From Phycisphaerae bacterium (GTDB lineage: Bacteria > Planctomycetota > Phycisphaerae > Tepidisphaerales > Tepidisphaeraceae), in NCBI GenBank assembly GCA_025936175.1, contig JAICTV010000016.1, forward strand, positions 1 to 43,371: 43,371 nucleotides of DNA. Direction: 5' to 3'. A program made the translations under genes and the position numbers. Below, one piece after another: positions 1 to 6,731 of the stretch. The notes under the pieces are model-generated. The model ran no database searches and was not told where the DNA came from. It worked only from the letters and a program-made list of their open reading frames with translations. The stretch's first letter is position 1. Each line of letters begins with the position of its first letter.

Positions 1-392
1 ACCTCGGCCTTGGGACTGAGGTCGGTGAACTCCGGAGGATCGCGGTGGATCGGGCGGGTCTCGGTCGCGTGGACGGGCCCGCGGTTATCGACCGGGTCGC
101 CCAGCAGGTTGAAGACGCGGCCGAGGGTCTCCTTGCCGACGGGAACGCTGACCGGGCCGCCGGTGTCGGCGACGTCCATGCCGCGGCGCAGGCCGTCGGT
201 CGAGCCCAGCGCGACGGCGCGGATCTTCCCGCCGCCGAGGTGTGAGGCGACTTCGCCGGTCAGTCGGATGGAAGTTCCGTTCTGCTGTGAATCGACCTTG
301 ATGGCGTTATAGATGGCGGGCAGGCCGTCTTCGGGGAACTCGGCGTCGAAGGTCGAGCCGATCACCTGGGTGATCTTTCCGGTAGCGGGCAT
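1..392 (-). CDS. atpD: ATP synthase F1 beta subunit, N-terminal part (runs off the window)
   Basis: This is the catalytic beta subunit of the F1 sector, which makes ATP from ADP and Pi at the membrane-bound F1Fo complex. Only the first ~130 residues are present because the gene leaves the window at base 1. The translation starts MPATGKITQVIGSTFDAEFP, followed by LPAIYNAIKV, and later GRVFNLLGDPVDNRGPV and DPPEFTDLSPKAE. These are the N-terminal beta-barrel domain and the start of the nucleotide-binding domain; the P-loop lies beyond the edge. The ATG is at 392-390, preceded by a GAGGA Shine-Dalgarno about 7 bases upstream. The next gene upstream is on the other strand, so atpD is the first gene of its transcript and not downstream of atpG in the usual atpAGDC order. 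Identification is very secure; the operon split is read directly from the layout. Confidence 0.95.
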   Translation of the reverse strand, partial: MPATGKITQVIGSTFDAEFPEDGLPAIYNAIKVDSQQNGTSIRLTGEVASHLGGGKIRAVALGSTDGLRRGMDVADTGGPVSVPVGKETLGRVFNLLGDPVDNRGPVHATETRPIHRDPPEFTDLSPKAE

Positions 393-593
393 GGGCGAAT
401 CCTCGTGCTTCGAAAGTGCGTCGGACAGCAAACCTTGCGCGTCCGGAGTGGGCGCAGCGATCGCGCCGACTCCAAGGGAGCGGGGATTGTACGAATCCTT
501 CACAAAGCGGCAAGAAAGGCGGCAGGACTCGCCGTCGAGCTGTCCGTCGCGACAGAATGACCCGTGGCTTCGTTTTGTGCGATCGATGTTTTT

Positions 594-633
594 GTTGCAC
601 CCCGTTGCGTGGCGTTGCACGGCGTTGCATTCG
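594..633. repeat. Four GTTGC motifs in exact 10-bp phase
   Basis: GTTGC occurs at 594, 604, 614 and 624, exactly one per 10 bases. The 10-mers read GTTGCACCCC, GTTGCGTGGC, GTTGCACGGC and GTTGCATTCG. The motifs sit on one face of the helix, about 200 bp upstream of atpD and about 220 bp upstream of the lipoprotein start. This could be a decayed microsatellite or a multi-site protein-binding region. Confidence 0.5.
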
Positions 634-676
634 GTGGGGCTGGACCGTGTTTAACGCGCGCGACCCGCGAAAGTCG

Positions 677-744
677 GTCATGCTGAGGTACCCCGAAGCA
701 TCTGGGTGCGGGCAGGCAGATGCTTCGGAGTACCTCAGCATGAC
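677..744. repeat. Palindromic repeat element, type B copy 1
   Basis: A near-perfect long inverted repeat. The left arm begins GTCATGCTGAGGTACCCCG and the right arm is the complement of GTCATGCTGAGGTACTCCG followed by AAGCATCTG, leaving a short loop. A second copy is at 14333-14407. The arms are also related to the type A elements (5717, 10202, 18089): 22 of 27 aligned bases match A copy 3. It resembles the dispersed REP-like hairpins found between genes in many bacteria. Confidence 0.85.
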
Positions 745-848
745 GTCGCGCAGGGTCTTTAGACACGATGAGTCGCCCGCGCGACCCCGCCTCTATTCAG
801 TTGTCAAAGAACGTCTCTCCCTATATCCCGTGCGATTGCACGAACGTG

Positions 849-2435
849 ATGATGAAACTGCAATTGCGGGCGGAATTTTTTGCGGCGGTCCTGTGCGTCA
901 TGGCCGGCTGCGCGGCGCAGCCCGCGCGGCGGGAGCCGTCGTTTCATCAGCGGGCGATCGAGGAAGCGCGGCGGCCGATCCATCCGCAATCGGATTGGAA
1001 CCGGCAGGCGAAGCAGTTCATCGCGCCGCCCGTGTTGCGTCTGGAGGGGATCGCTAAGGATGGCGAGTCGGTCTTCGTCTACGGCAGCGACGGATCGCGA
1101 CACGAGTTGATCGCGCGCGGGAACACGGTGTCGCTCGCGCCGACCTGGGAGACGCTGCCGGTCGGGACGACCAAGATCCGCAATAGGACGTTTCATCGCG
1201 GCGCGGTGTTCGACGGGCCGTACGGGTCGGCGGTCGTCCCTTATGACGAGAGCGCGCGGCTGGCGCTGGAGACGCTCGTACACGAGCCGTTCGTGCGATC
1301 GTGGCTTTCGCGCGGCGAGCCGGACGCAGTTACTTATCCGCTTTATCGCTACTCGGCGAAAATCATCGGCTCGCTGGTCAGCGGATGCGCGCTGGCGGCC
1401 AAGGAATTGCCGCACGCGGATGATCGCGCCGCGGCGATCGAGATCGGACGCGCGGCGGCGGATTATCTCCTCTCGATCTCGCAGCCCGCGGGCTCGCCGC
1501 TTCAGTTCATGCCGCCCACGTACCACGGCGCGACGCCGACCGAGCGCGAGAACGATCGCTGGACGATGATGATGACGGCCGCCGAGGCGGCGCAGGGATA
1601 TCTCGATTTTTACGACGCGACTGGCGAGCAGAAATACCGCGACGCCGCGCTGCGCATCGCACAGACCTACGCGAAGACGCAGTCGCCGGACGGGACGTGG
1701 TGGCTGAAGGTGGACAACGTCACCGGCGGGAAGGTCGCGGACGTGAAGCTGATCCCGTCGGAGGTGATCCGCTTGCTCGATCGTTTGAATGACCCGCGCT
1801 TTCGATCGACGCTCGACCGCGCCGTCGAATGGATGATGGACAATCCCGTCCGCACGTTCGATTGGAAGGCGCAGTTCGACGATGCGAAGGTGCGCGGGCC
1901 GTACGAGAATTTGTCCAAGCACGAGGCGTGTGAGTTCGCGTCCTATTTGCTCGGGCGTGGGAGCGCGAGTCTCCGGGAGGGCGAGGCTCCCGCCGAGCCG
2001 CGGGTGTCGAAGCAAATGCCGGCTCGGCAGGAGCCTCGCCCTCCCGACATCACGACGGCGCTGGAGATTCTGCGCTGGGCGGAGGATCAGTTCGTAGTGT
2101 GGGAGAAGCCGCCGGATTTTCCGGCGCGGCAGGGGATCGAGGCGCTGGCGGCGAAGCACTGGATCACGCCGTGCTCGTGCGAGCAGTACGCGATGTTCGA
2201 GCCGGTGAGCGGAAGTTCGGCGTTCATGATTGTCGCGTACCTGCGCGCGTACGAGGTGAGGCGTGATCCGCTGCTGCTGGCCAAGGCGCGATCGCTGGCC
2301 AACGCGCTGACGAAAGCGCAGCAGATGCACGATGGGCGCTATCCGACGCGGATGATCGAGCACGACCTGGCGTACTGGCTCAACAGCACCGTGAACACGT
2401 CGAAGGCGATGCTGCTACTGGCGGGACAGCGCTGA
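849..2435 (+). CDS. Lipoprotein with (alpha/alpha)6-barrel, six-hairpin-glycosidase-like
   Basis: Probable exported lipoprotein of about 528 residues. Start at one of two adjacent ATGs (849 or 852), chosen because a short charged N-terminus, a hydrophobic stretch and a lipobox ending VMAGC follow at once; upstream sequence in the same frame is not protein-like. No strong ribosome binding site is visible. The body is alpha-helical, with segments such as TAAEAAQGYLDFYDATGEQK and IAQTYAKTQSPDGTWWLKV and a conserved-looking aromatic/Gly/Pro pattern. This recalls the six-hairpin glycosidase superfamily (GH88/GH105 and relatives). A glycoside hydrolase or lyase role is inference; I do not recognise the exact family or catalytic residues. 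Odd: residues about 376-399 (1975-2045) are encoded by a palindromic repeat element inserted in frame, which probably forms a surface loop. Confidence 0.75.
   Translation: MMKLQLRAEFFAAVLCVMAGCAAQPARREPSFHQRAIEEARRPIHPQSDWNRQAKQFIAPPVLRLEGIAKDGESVFVYGSDGSRHELIARGNTVSLAPTWETLPVGTTKIRNRTFHRGAVFDGPYGSAVVPYDESARLALETLVHEPFVRSWLSRGEPDAVTYPLYRYSAKIIGSLVSGCALAAKELPHADDRAAAIEIGRAAADYLLSISQPAGSPLQFMPPTYHGATPTERENDRWTMMMTAAEAAQGYLDFYDATGEQKYRDAALRIAQTYAKTQSPDGTWWLKVDNVTGGKVADVKLIPSEVIRLLDRLNDPRFRSTLDRAVEWMMDNPVRTFDWKAQFDDAKVRGPYENLSKHEACEFASYLLGRGSASLREGEAPAEPRVSKQMPARQEPRPPDITTALEILRWAEDQFVVWEKPPDFPARQGIEALAAKHWITPCSCEQYAMFEPVSGSSAFMIVAYLRAYEVRRDPLLLAKARSLANALTKAQQMHDGRYPTRMIEHDLAYWLNSTVNTSKAMLLLAGQR
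1975..2045. repeat. Palindromic repeat element, type D copy 1, inside a coding sequence
   Basis: A 26-base left arm starting GGGAGGGCGAGGCTCCCGCC (1975-2000) pairs with a right arm at 2020-2045 with a single mismatch across an ~19-base loop. The element is read in frame as REGEAPAEPR and then ARQEPRPPD. A second copy with the same arm sequence lies between genes at 42608-42772. This shows it is a dispersed element and not part of the ancestral gene. Confidence 0.85.
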
Positions 2436-2569
2436 GCAAAGGCGGCGGGCCGGGGGCGTGGGCGCGGGCCGGGGCGGCGGAGCGGGGGCGGGTCACGTCA
2501 CGTCGTCGGCGGCGGGGTCGCGGCCGGCCCTCGTCGCTTCGAGCGGCGAGACAGTAGAATCCGCCGACC

Positions 2570-3958
2570 ATGACGCCGGTGGAATTTGATTCGGTCATCG
2601 CCGCGTCGTCCCTGATCGCGTTGCTGGCCAGCGTGGTGCTGCTGGCGCGCGGCGCGGGGCGGAAGGTTCCGGGATGCGGGGCGGGCTCCGGCTGCGATGC
2701 GGTGACGAGCAGCCGGTGGGGGCGCATCGGGCGGGTGCCGGTGGCGTTGCCCGGGGCGATCGCTTATGCCGGGATACCCATCGCCATCGCGGTGGCGGAA
2801 TTGTCGCCCGTGCCCGGGTGGGGGTGGCTGGCGCTGCTGATGTTGATCGCGCTGAGCGCGGCGGCGGCGGTGTGGTTCATCGCGATCCAACTGCTGGTGC
2901 TGCGGCGCTTCTGCGCGTATTGCACGACGGCGCACGTCGCGATGCTGGTGGCCGCCGCGACGGTGGCGACGACCGTGCCGCTGCAGGCAGTGCGGTATGC
3001 GCCGATCTTGGGGCTCGGCTTGGCGGTAGTGCTCATCGTGCTGCAGGTGCTGATTCGCCCGCGGCTGTATGAGTTCGCGCCGGGCGAGGAGGTGCTGGCG
3101 GAGGCGGTGGACATCGCACCGCCCGCGGCGCCGGCTGCGCCGCCCGCGCCGCCCGCGCCGCCCGCGCCGCCCGCGCCTGTTGCGCCGCCGCCGACATCCG
3201 ATGCGGCGCAGCCGCCCGCGCCGCTTGTTCCCGTTTCGGCGCCGGCCGCGCCTCGGGCGAGCCGGCCGGTGATGCTTCTGGGCGGGCGGCTGCGAATGGA
3301 TGCGGCGTTGCTGCCGCTGGTCGGGTTGATCGAAGCAAAGTACATCTTCGCCGACGTCGTCGATTATACCTGCGACCAGTGCCGGCAGCTTCACGCGATG
3401 GTGGAGCAGGCGCTGGCGAGCTTTGGCGAGAAGGACGTCGCCGTGACGGTGTTCCTCGCGCCGCTGGAGCGCGCGTGCAACGATCACGTCCTGACGCCCG
3501 ATCCGCATCACAACGGCGCGTGTGATTACGCGCGGCTTGCGCTGGCGGTGTGGACGGCGGCGCCGGCGCGGTTCGTCGAGTTTCATCGCTGGATGCTGCA
3601 GGGCGAGCGTCCGCCGGCGCTGGCGGATGCAAAACGGCGCGCGGCGGAATTGATCGGACGTCAGACGGTCGAGGCGGCGCTGCGCGATCCGCGGGTCGAG
3701 CAACAACTGAAGGATCACCTGACGATCTATCGTCTCACCGGCGCCGGGCATCTGCCGAAGCTGCTGATGACGACCGGGATGCTCTGGGGGCAGGTGAGCT
3801 CCGCGCAAAAACTGGTGGAGCTTATCCGGCAGGAGATGAACGGCTCGCCGGCCGCGCCCGCGCCCGGGCCCGCGCCCGCGCCGAAACCGCCCTCGGCGGC
3901 GGCGGGAAGCGTCTTCTCCGGCAGACGGATCGATGACTCCCCCTCTTCAGGGGGTTAA
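2570..3958 (+). CDS. VKOR-DsbA fusion (vitamin K epoxide reductase family with C-terminal thioredoxin-like domain)
   Basis: Membrane protein that would catalyse disulfide-bond formation outside the cytoplasm, passing electrons from a substrate-oxidising thioredoxin domain to quinone. Residues 1-165 form the four- to five-helix VKOR domain. The loop cysteine pair is C36 and C42 (PGCGAGSGCDAV) and the quinone-proximal pair is C115-x-x-C118 (RFCAYC). Both pairs are diagnostic of the family. An Ala/Pro-rich linker (about 183-232) leads to a DsbA-like thioredoxin fold with the active site C268-D-Q-C271 (DYTCDQCRQLH) and a later GHLPKLL, probably the cis-Pro loop. VKOR-Trx fusions are known in bacteria. 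The CDQC dipeptide differs from the CPHC of DsbA, which should change the redox potential. The gene stands alone but lies next to secreted proteins that may be clients. Confidence 0.9.
   Translation: MTPVEFDSVIAASSLIALLASVVLLARGAGRKVPGCGAGSGCDAVTSSRWGRIGRVPVALPGAIAYAGIPIAIAVAELSPVPGWGWLALLMLIALSAAAAVWFIAIQLLVLRRFCAYCTTAHVAMLVAAATVATTVPLQAVRYAPILGLGLAVVLIVLQVLIRPRLYEFAPGEEVLAEAVDIAPPAAPAAPPAPPAPPAPPAPVAPPPTSDAAQPPAPLVPVSAPAAPRASRPVMLLGGRLRMDAALLPLVGLIEAKYIFADVVDYTCDQCRQLHAMVEQALASFGEKDVAVTVFLAPLERACNDHVLTPDPHHNGACDYARLALAVWTAAPARFVEFHRWMLQGERPPALADAKRRAAELIGRQTVEAALRDPRVEQQLKDHLTIYRLTGAGHLPKLLMTTGMLWGQVSSAQKLVELIRQEMNGSPAAPAPGPAPAPKPPSAAAGSVFSGRRIDDSPSSGG
3137..3177 (+). repeat. 9-bp tandem repeat coding the Pro/Ala linker
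   Basis: Four exact copies of GCGCCGCCC (3137-3172) plus a partial fifth. They are in frame and encode an Ala-Pro-Pro repeat in the linker between the VKOR and thioredoxin domains. Slippage here would change linker length without breaking the frame. Confidence 0.85.
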
Positions 3959-3977
3959 CTTTTTCTTGCCATATCCC

Positions 3978-4011
3978 TTTCGCATGATCATCCTGACGCG
4001 ATCATGCGAAA
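3978..4011. promoter_or_regulatory. Perfect 12-bp inverted repeat covering a start codon
   Basis: TTTCGCATGATC (3978-3989) and GATCATGCGAAA (4000-4011) are exact reverse complements separated by 10 bases. The second arm contains the ATG (4004-4006) of the downstream TPR gene. In RNA this forms a hairpin that would occlude the start codon; in DNA it is a plausible operator for a dimeric repressor. No Shine-Dalgarno is apparent in the loop. Confidence 0.7.
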
Positions 4012-5683
4012 CGCCACCCTCTTCCTGACGGCAGTCGTTGCGCTCGCTCCGGCGGTTTTTGCGGAGGAGCATCATCACGATGCGGCGACGGCGGCCGGCG
4101 CCGCGACGACCACGCCGCCGAAGCCGGCGATGATCGAGAACCTCGGCGGGTATCACTTTCCCGTCTCGACCACGAACGCCGACGCGCAGAAGTGGTTCGA
4201 TCAGGGGATGATCCTGATCTACGCCTTCAATCACGAGGAGGCGATTCGGTCGTTCCAGAAAGCCGCCGAGCTGGACCCGAAGCTGGCGATGGCGCACTGG
4301 GGCGTGGCGCTGGGGCTGGGGCCGAACTACAACATCGACGTGGATGCCGCGCGCGAGAAGCAGGCGGCGGCGGAGATGGCGACGGCGCGCGAGCTGGCGA
4401 AGGATGCGCCGCCGAACGAGCGCGATTATGTCGAGGCGCTGTCGAAGCGATTCAGCGATGAAGACAAGCCGGACCTGAAGAAGCTCGCCGCCGATTATGC
4501 CGAGGCGATGCGCGCGCTGTCGAAGAAGTATCCGGATGACCTCGACGCCGCGACGCTGCTGGCGGACGCGATGATGTGCCAGAAGCCCTGGGCGCTCTAC
4601 GCGAACGATTACCAGCCGGCGGAGGGGACGGAAGAGATCGTGGCGGCGCTGCAATCGGTGCTGAAGCGCGACCCGGATCACATCGGCGCGAATCACCTGT
4701 ACATCCACGCGGTCGAGGCGTCGGCGCACCCGGAGCGCGCTCTGGAGGCCGCGGCGCGCCTGCCCACGCTGGCGCCGGCGGCGGGGCACCTGGTTCACAT
4801 GCCGTCGCACATCTACTCGCGCGTCGGGGATTTCGAATCGGCGGCGACGAGCAACGAGGCGGCCGTCGCGGCAGACCGCAAGTATTTCGAGATGCTTCCC
4901 GATCGCGTCGGCGGCATCTATTCGATGATGTATTACCCGCACAACATCCACTTCCTCGCCTACGCCGAGTGCGAGCAGGGCAATTACGCCAGCTCGATCA
5001 AGTGGGCGGACGAGCTGGGCAAGATGGCGGCGCCGCACGTGAAGGACATGCCGATGCTGGATGCGTTCGTCGCGGTGCCCATCGCGATCCGCGTGCGCTT
5101 CAACAAGTGGGATGAGCTGTTGCAGCAGACCGAGTCGCCGGACGTGAAGGTGATGCCGATCACGACGGCGCTGTGGCACTACGCGCGCGGGATGGCGTAC
5201 GCCAGCCGCGGCGACAGCGATGCCGCGACCAAGGAGCGCGGGGCGATGATGGCGATCAAGCAGTCGCTGCCGCAGGAGACGCCCTACGCGATGGTCAACA
5301 AGGCGCACAACGTCCTGGACATCGCGCAGCACACGCTCGACGCGAAGATCGCCGCGAAGCAGAAGCAGTATGACGACGCGGCGAAGCACCTGTCGTCGGC
5401 GGTGGAGCTTCAGGATCACCTGAACTATATCGAGCCGCCGGACTGGCTCGCGTCATCGCGCGAGTCGCTGGGTGGCGTGCTGCTGGCGCAGGGGAAATTC
5501 GCCGAAGCGGAGAAAGTCTTCCGCGAGGACCTCGAGCGCAACCCGCGCATCGGCCGAGCGCTGTTCGGTCTGCACGAGAGCCTCATCCGCCAGGACAAGC
5601 AGCACGAGGCGAGCCTGGTCGAGCGGCAGCTCAAGGCGGCGTGGAAGGATGCGGATACGCAACTGACGGCGGATTCGCTGTAG
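4004..5683 (+). CDS. Exported tetratricopeptide-repeat protein
   Basis: 559-residue protein with a Sec signal peptide (MRNATLFLTAVVALAPAVFA, cleavage before EEHHH) leaving a His-rich mature N-terminus (EEHHHDA). A TPR at about 60-105 (WFDQGMILIYAFNHEEAIRS, AAELDPKLAMAHWGVALGLG) is the hallmark of a widespread periplasmic TPR family in Acidobacteria, Planctomycetes and Proteobacteria. More helix-turn-helix repeats follow, including GHLVHMPSHIY near residue 265. Two C-terminal TPRs are at about 480-550 (LLAQGKFAEAEKVFREDLER). TPRs mediate protein-protein contacts; no catalytic function is apparent. The His-rich N-terminus and conserved HMPSH segment could bind metal, but that is speculation. 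The start codon sits inside a perfect palindrome (3978-4011), which suggests regulated translation or transcription. Confidence 0.8.
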   Translation: MRNATLFLTAVVALAPAVFAEEHHHDAATAAGAATTTPPKPAMIENLGGYHFPVSTTNADAQKWFDQGMILIYAFNHEEAIRSFQKAAELDPKLAMAHWGVALGLGPNYNIDVDAAREKQAAAEMATARELAKDAPPNERDYVEALSKRFSDEDKPDLKKLAADYAEAMRALSKKYPDDLDAATLLADAMMCQKPWALYANDYQPAEGTEEIVAALQSVLKRDPDHIGANHLYIHAVEASAHPERALEAAARLPTLAPAAGHLVHMPSHIYSRVGDFESAATSNEAAVAADRKYFEMLPDRVGGIYSMMYYPHNIHFLAYAECEQGNYASSIKWADELGKMAAPHVKDMPMLDAFVAVPIAIRVRFNKWDELLQQTESPDVKVMPITTALWHYARGMAYASRGDSDAATKERGAMMAIKQSLPQETPYAMVNKAHNVLDIAQHTLDAKIAAKQKQYDDAAKHLSSAVELQDHLNYIEPPDWLASSRESLGGVLLAQGKFAEAEKVFREDLERNPRIGRALFGLHESLIRQDKQHEASLVERQLKAAWKDADTQLTADSL

Positions 5684-5716
5684 CCCGCGAGCTTCCGTTC
5701 ACCTCACCCGCCAGGC

Positions 5717-5799
5717 ATGTCATCCCGAGTGGTACTCCGCGAGGGATCTCGGGCGCAACTCGCCTGCGAGATCCCTCGGAGTACCACTCGGGATGACAT
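5717..5799. repeat. Palindromic repeat element, type A copy 1
   Basis: Arms begin ATGTCATCCCGAGTGGTACT and are almost perfect reverse complements over about 35 bases, with a short loop. It lies between the TPR gene and an ECF sigma gene. The minus-strand conceptual translation contains CHPEWYSEGS. This is like the CHPERSEGS-type junk peptides produced by dispersed hairpins in many genomes. It may act as a transcription terminator here, but there is no T-tract. Confidence 0.85.
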
Positions 5800-5878
5800 C
5801 GTCTGGCGTCCCACGCCTCCCCCATCGGAAATCTTTAGACAACCCGGCCCTTCGCCGGCGTCTTAGTGGTGGAATTGC

Positions 5879-6382
5879 GTGGCGGCGGACGAGAGCGAAT
5901 CCTGGCGGCGGTGGCTGGACCGGCACGGGTCGGCGCTGCTGCTGCTCGCGCGGCAGCTCTGTCATCGCACGTCCGATGCGGAAGACGCCGTTCAGGATGG
6001 ATTCGTCCGCTTCTGGCGGTCGCGCGCGCGTGCCAACGATCCGCCGGCGTACCTGTTCGCGTGTGTCAGGTCGGCGGCGATGGATTCAACCCGCGGGCGG
6101 CGACGACGAGCGCGACACGAGGCCGATGCGGCGACGTTTGATGCGCGGTCATCCGTTTTCGCCGCGTCGGTCGAGCATCAGGAGTTGCGGACAAACGTCG
6201 AATCCGCGCTGGCGCGGTTGCCGGCGGAGCAACGCGAGGTGGTCGTCATGAAGATCTGGGGCGAGCTCACATTCGCGCAGATCGGCAAAGCGCTGACGAT
6301 CAGCCCGGATACCGCGGCGTCGCGATATCGATACGCACTGGCGAAGCTGGAGCCCGCACTGGCGAGCGGGGCAGCGCGATGA
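5879..6382 (+). CDS. ECF-type RNA polymerase sigma factor
   Basis: 167-residue group 4 sigma factor starting at GTG 5879, with a GGTGGA-like binding site 6-12 bases upstream. Region 2 is at about 15-75 (LLLLARQLCHRTSDAEDAVQ, DGFVRFWRS, YLFACVRSAAMD) and contacts the -10 element and core polymerase. Region 4 is at about 110-160 (LPAEQREVVVMKIWGELTFA, then QIGKALTISPDTAASRYRYA), the helix-turn-helix for the -35 element. The stop overlaps the next gene's start (ATGA at 6379-6382), so the pair is translationally coupled. Its partner is therefore probably its anti-sigma factor. The signal and target promoter are not evident. Confidence 0.9.
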   Translation: MAADESESWRRWLDRHGSALLLLARQLCHRTSDAEDAVQDGFVRFWRSRARANDPPAYLFACVRSAAMDSTRGRRRRARHEADAATFDARSSVFAASVEHQELRTNVESALARLPAEQREVVVMKIWGELTFAQIGKALTISPDTAASRYRYALAKLEPALASGAAR

Positions 6383-6717
6383 ACGAATCATTCGACAAGG
6401 TCGAGAAGGATCTGGCGGCGCTGCGACCGCGGCCGCTGCCGCGCGAGCTGGTCGATCGGCTGGCGGAGGATCTGGATCATCCGCCGGTGCGATGGGCCGA
6501 TCGCGTTCTCGCATCGTTCGTCGGCGCGGGCGCGCTGGCGGCGTGCGTGATCGTCGGCGTCGTGACGTGGAACGTGATCGCGCCGAACGAATCGCCGCAG
6601 CAGCCCACGGATCTGACGAGCTTCACGCCGGCGTCGCTCGCGGCTTACCAGCAGATGCTCGCGCGCGGCGCATCGCTGCCGCCCGGGCTGGTCGATCCTT
6701 TGTCCGCCACTCGTTGA
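6379..6717 (+). CDS. Single-pass membrane protein, probable anti-sigma factor
   Basis: 112 residues: an acidic cytoplasmic N-terminus of about 45 residues (FDKVEKDLAALRPRPLPREL, VDRLAEDLDHPP), one transmembrane helix at about 50-70 (FVGAGALAACVIVGVVTW), and a short ~40-residue outer tail. It overlaps the upstream ECF sigma gene by four bases. That arrangement is typical of sigma/anti-sigma pairs, which supports the role. It lacks the HxxxCxxC zinc anti-sigma signature, so the call rests on context and topology. Planctomycetes often carry such short unannotated partners. Confidence 0.6.
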   Translation: MNESFDKVEKDLAALRPRPLPRELVDRLAEDLDHPPVRWADRVLASFVGAGALAACVIVGVVTWNVIAPNESPQQPTDLTSFTPASLAAYQQMLARGASLPPGLVDPLSATR

Positions 6718-6731
6718 AAGCGAGATGAGTT

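Larger units (their letters stand above)
393..848. other. Divergent intergenic region between atpD and a lipoprotein gene
   Basis: No convincing gene is seen here. A plus-strand reading frame enters upstream of 849, but it has no signal-peptide-like or conserved content before that point. The stretch holds a phased GTTGC repeat (594-633) and a palindromic element (677-744). Promoters for atpD (leftwards) and the lipoprotein gene (rightwards) must lie here, but I could not pick convincing -35/-10 boxes. Confidence 0.5.

Noticed and set aside
1-392. Possibility that the beta subunit belongs to a sodium-type N-ATPase operon, which also begins with atpD
   Set aside because: The N-terminal sequence (GKITQVIGSTFDAEFP, LPAIYNAIKV) is typical of canonical F1 beta; downstream genes cannot be seen, so no support for N-ATPase.
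804-2363. Long open frame on the minus strand opposite the lipoprotein gene
   Set aside because: Arg/His-rich composition and lack of any domain; it is the usual antisense frame in GC-rich coding DNA.
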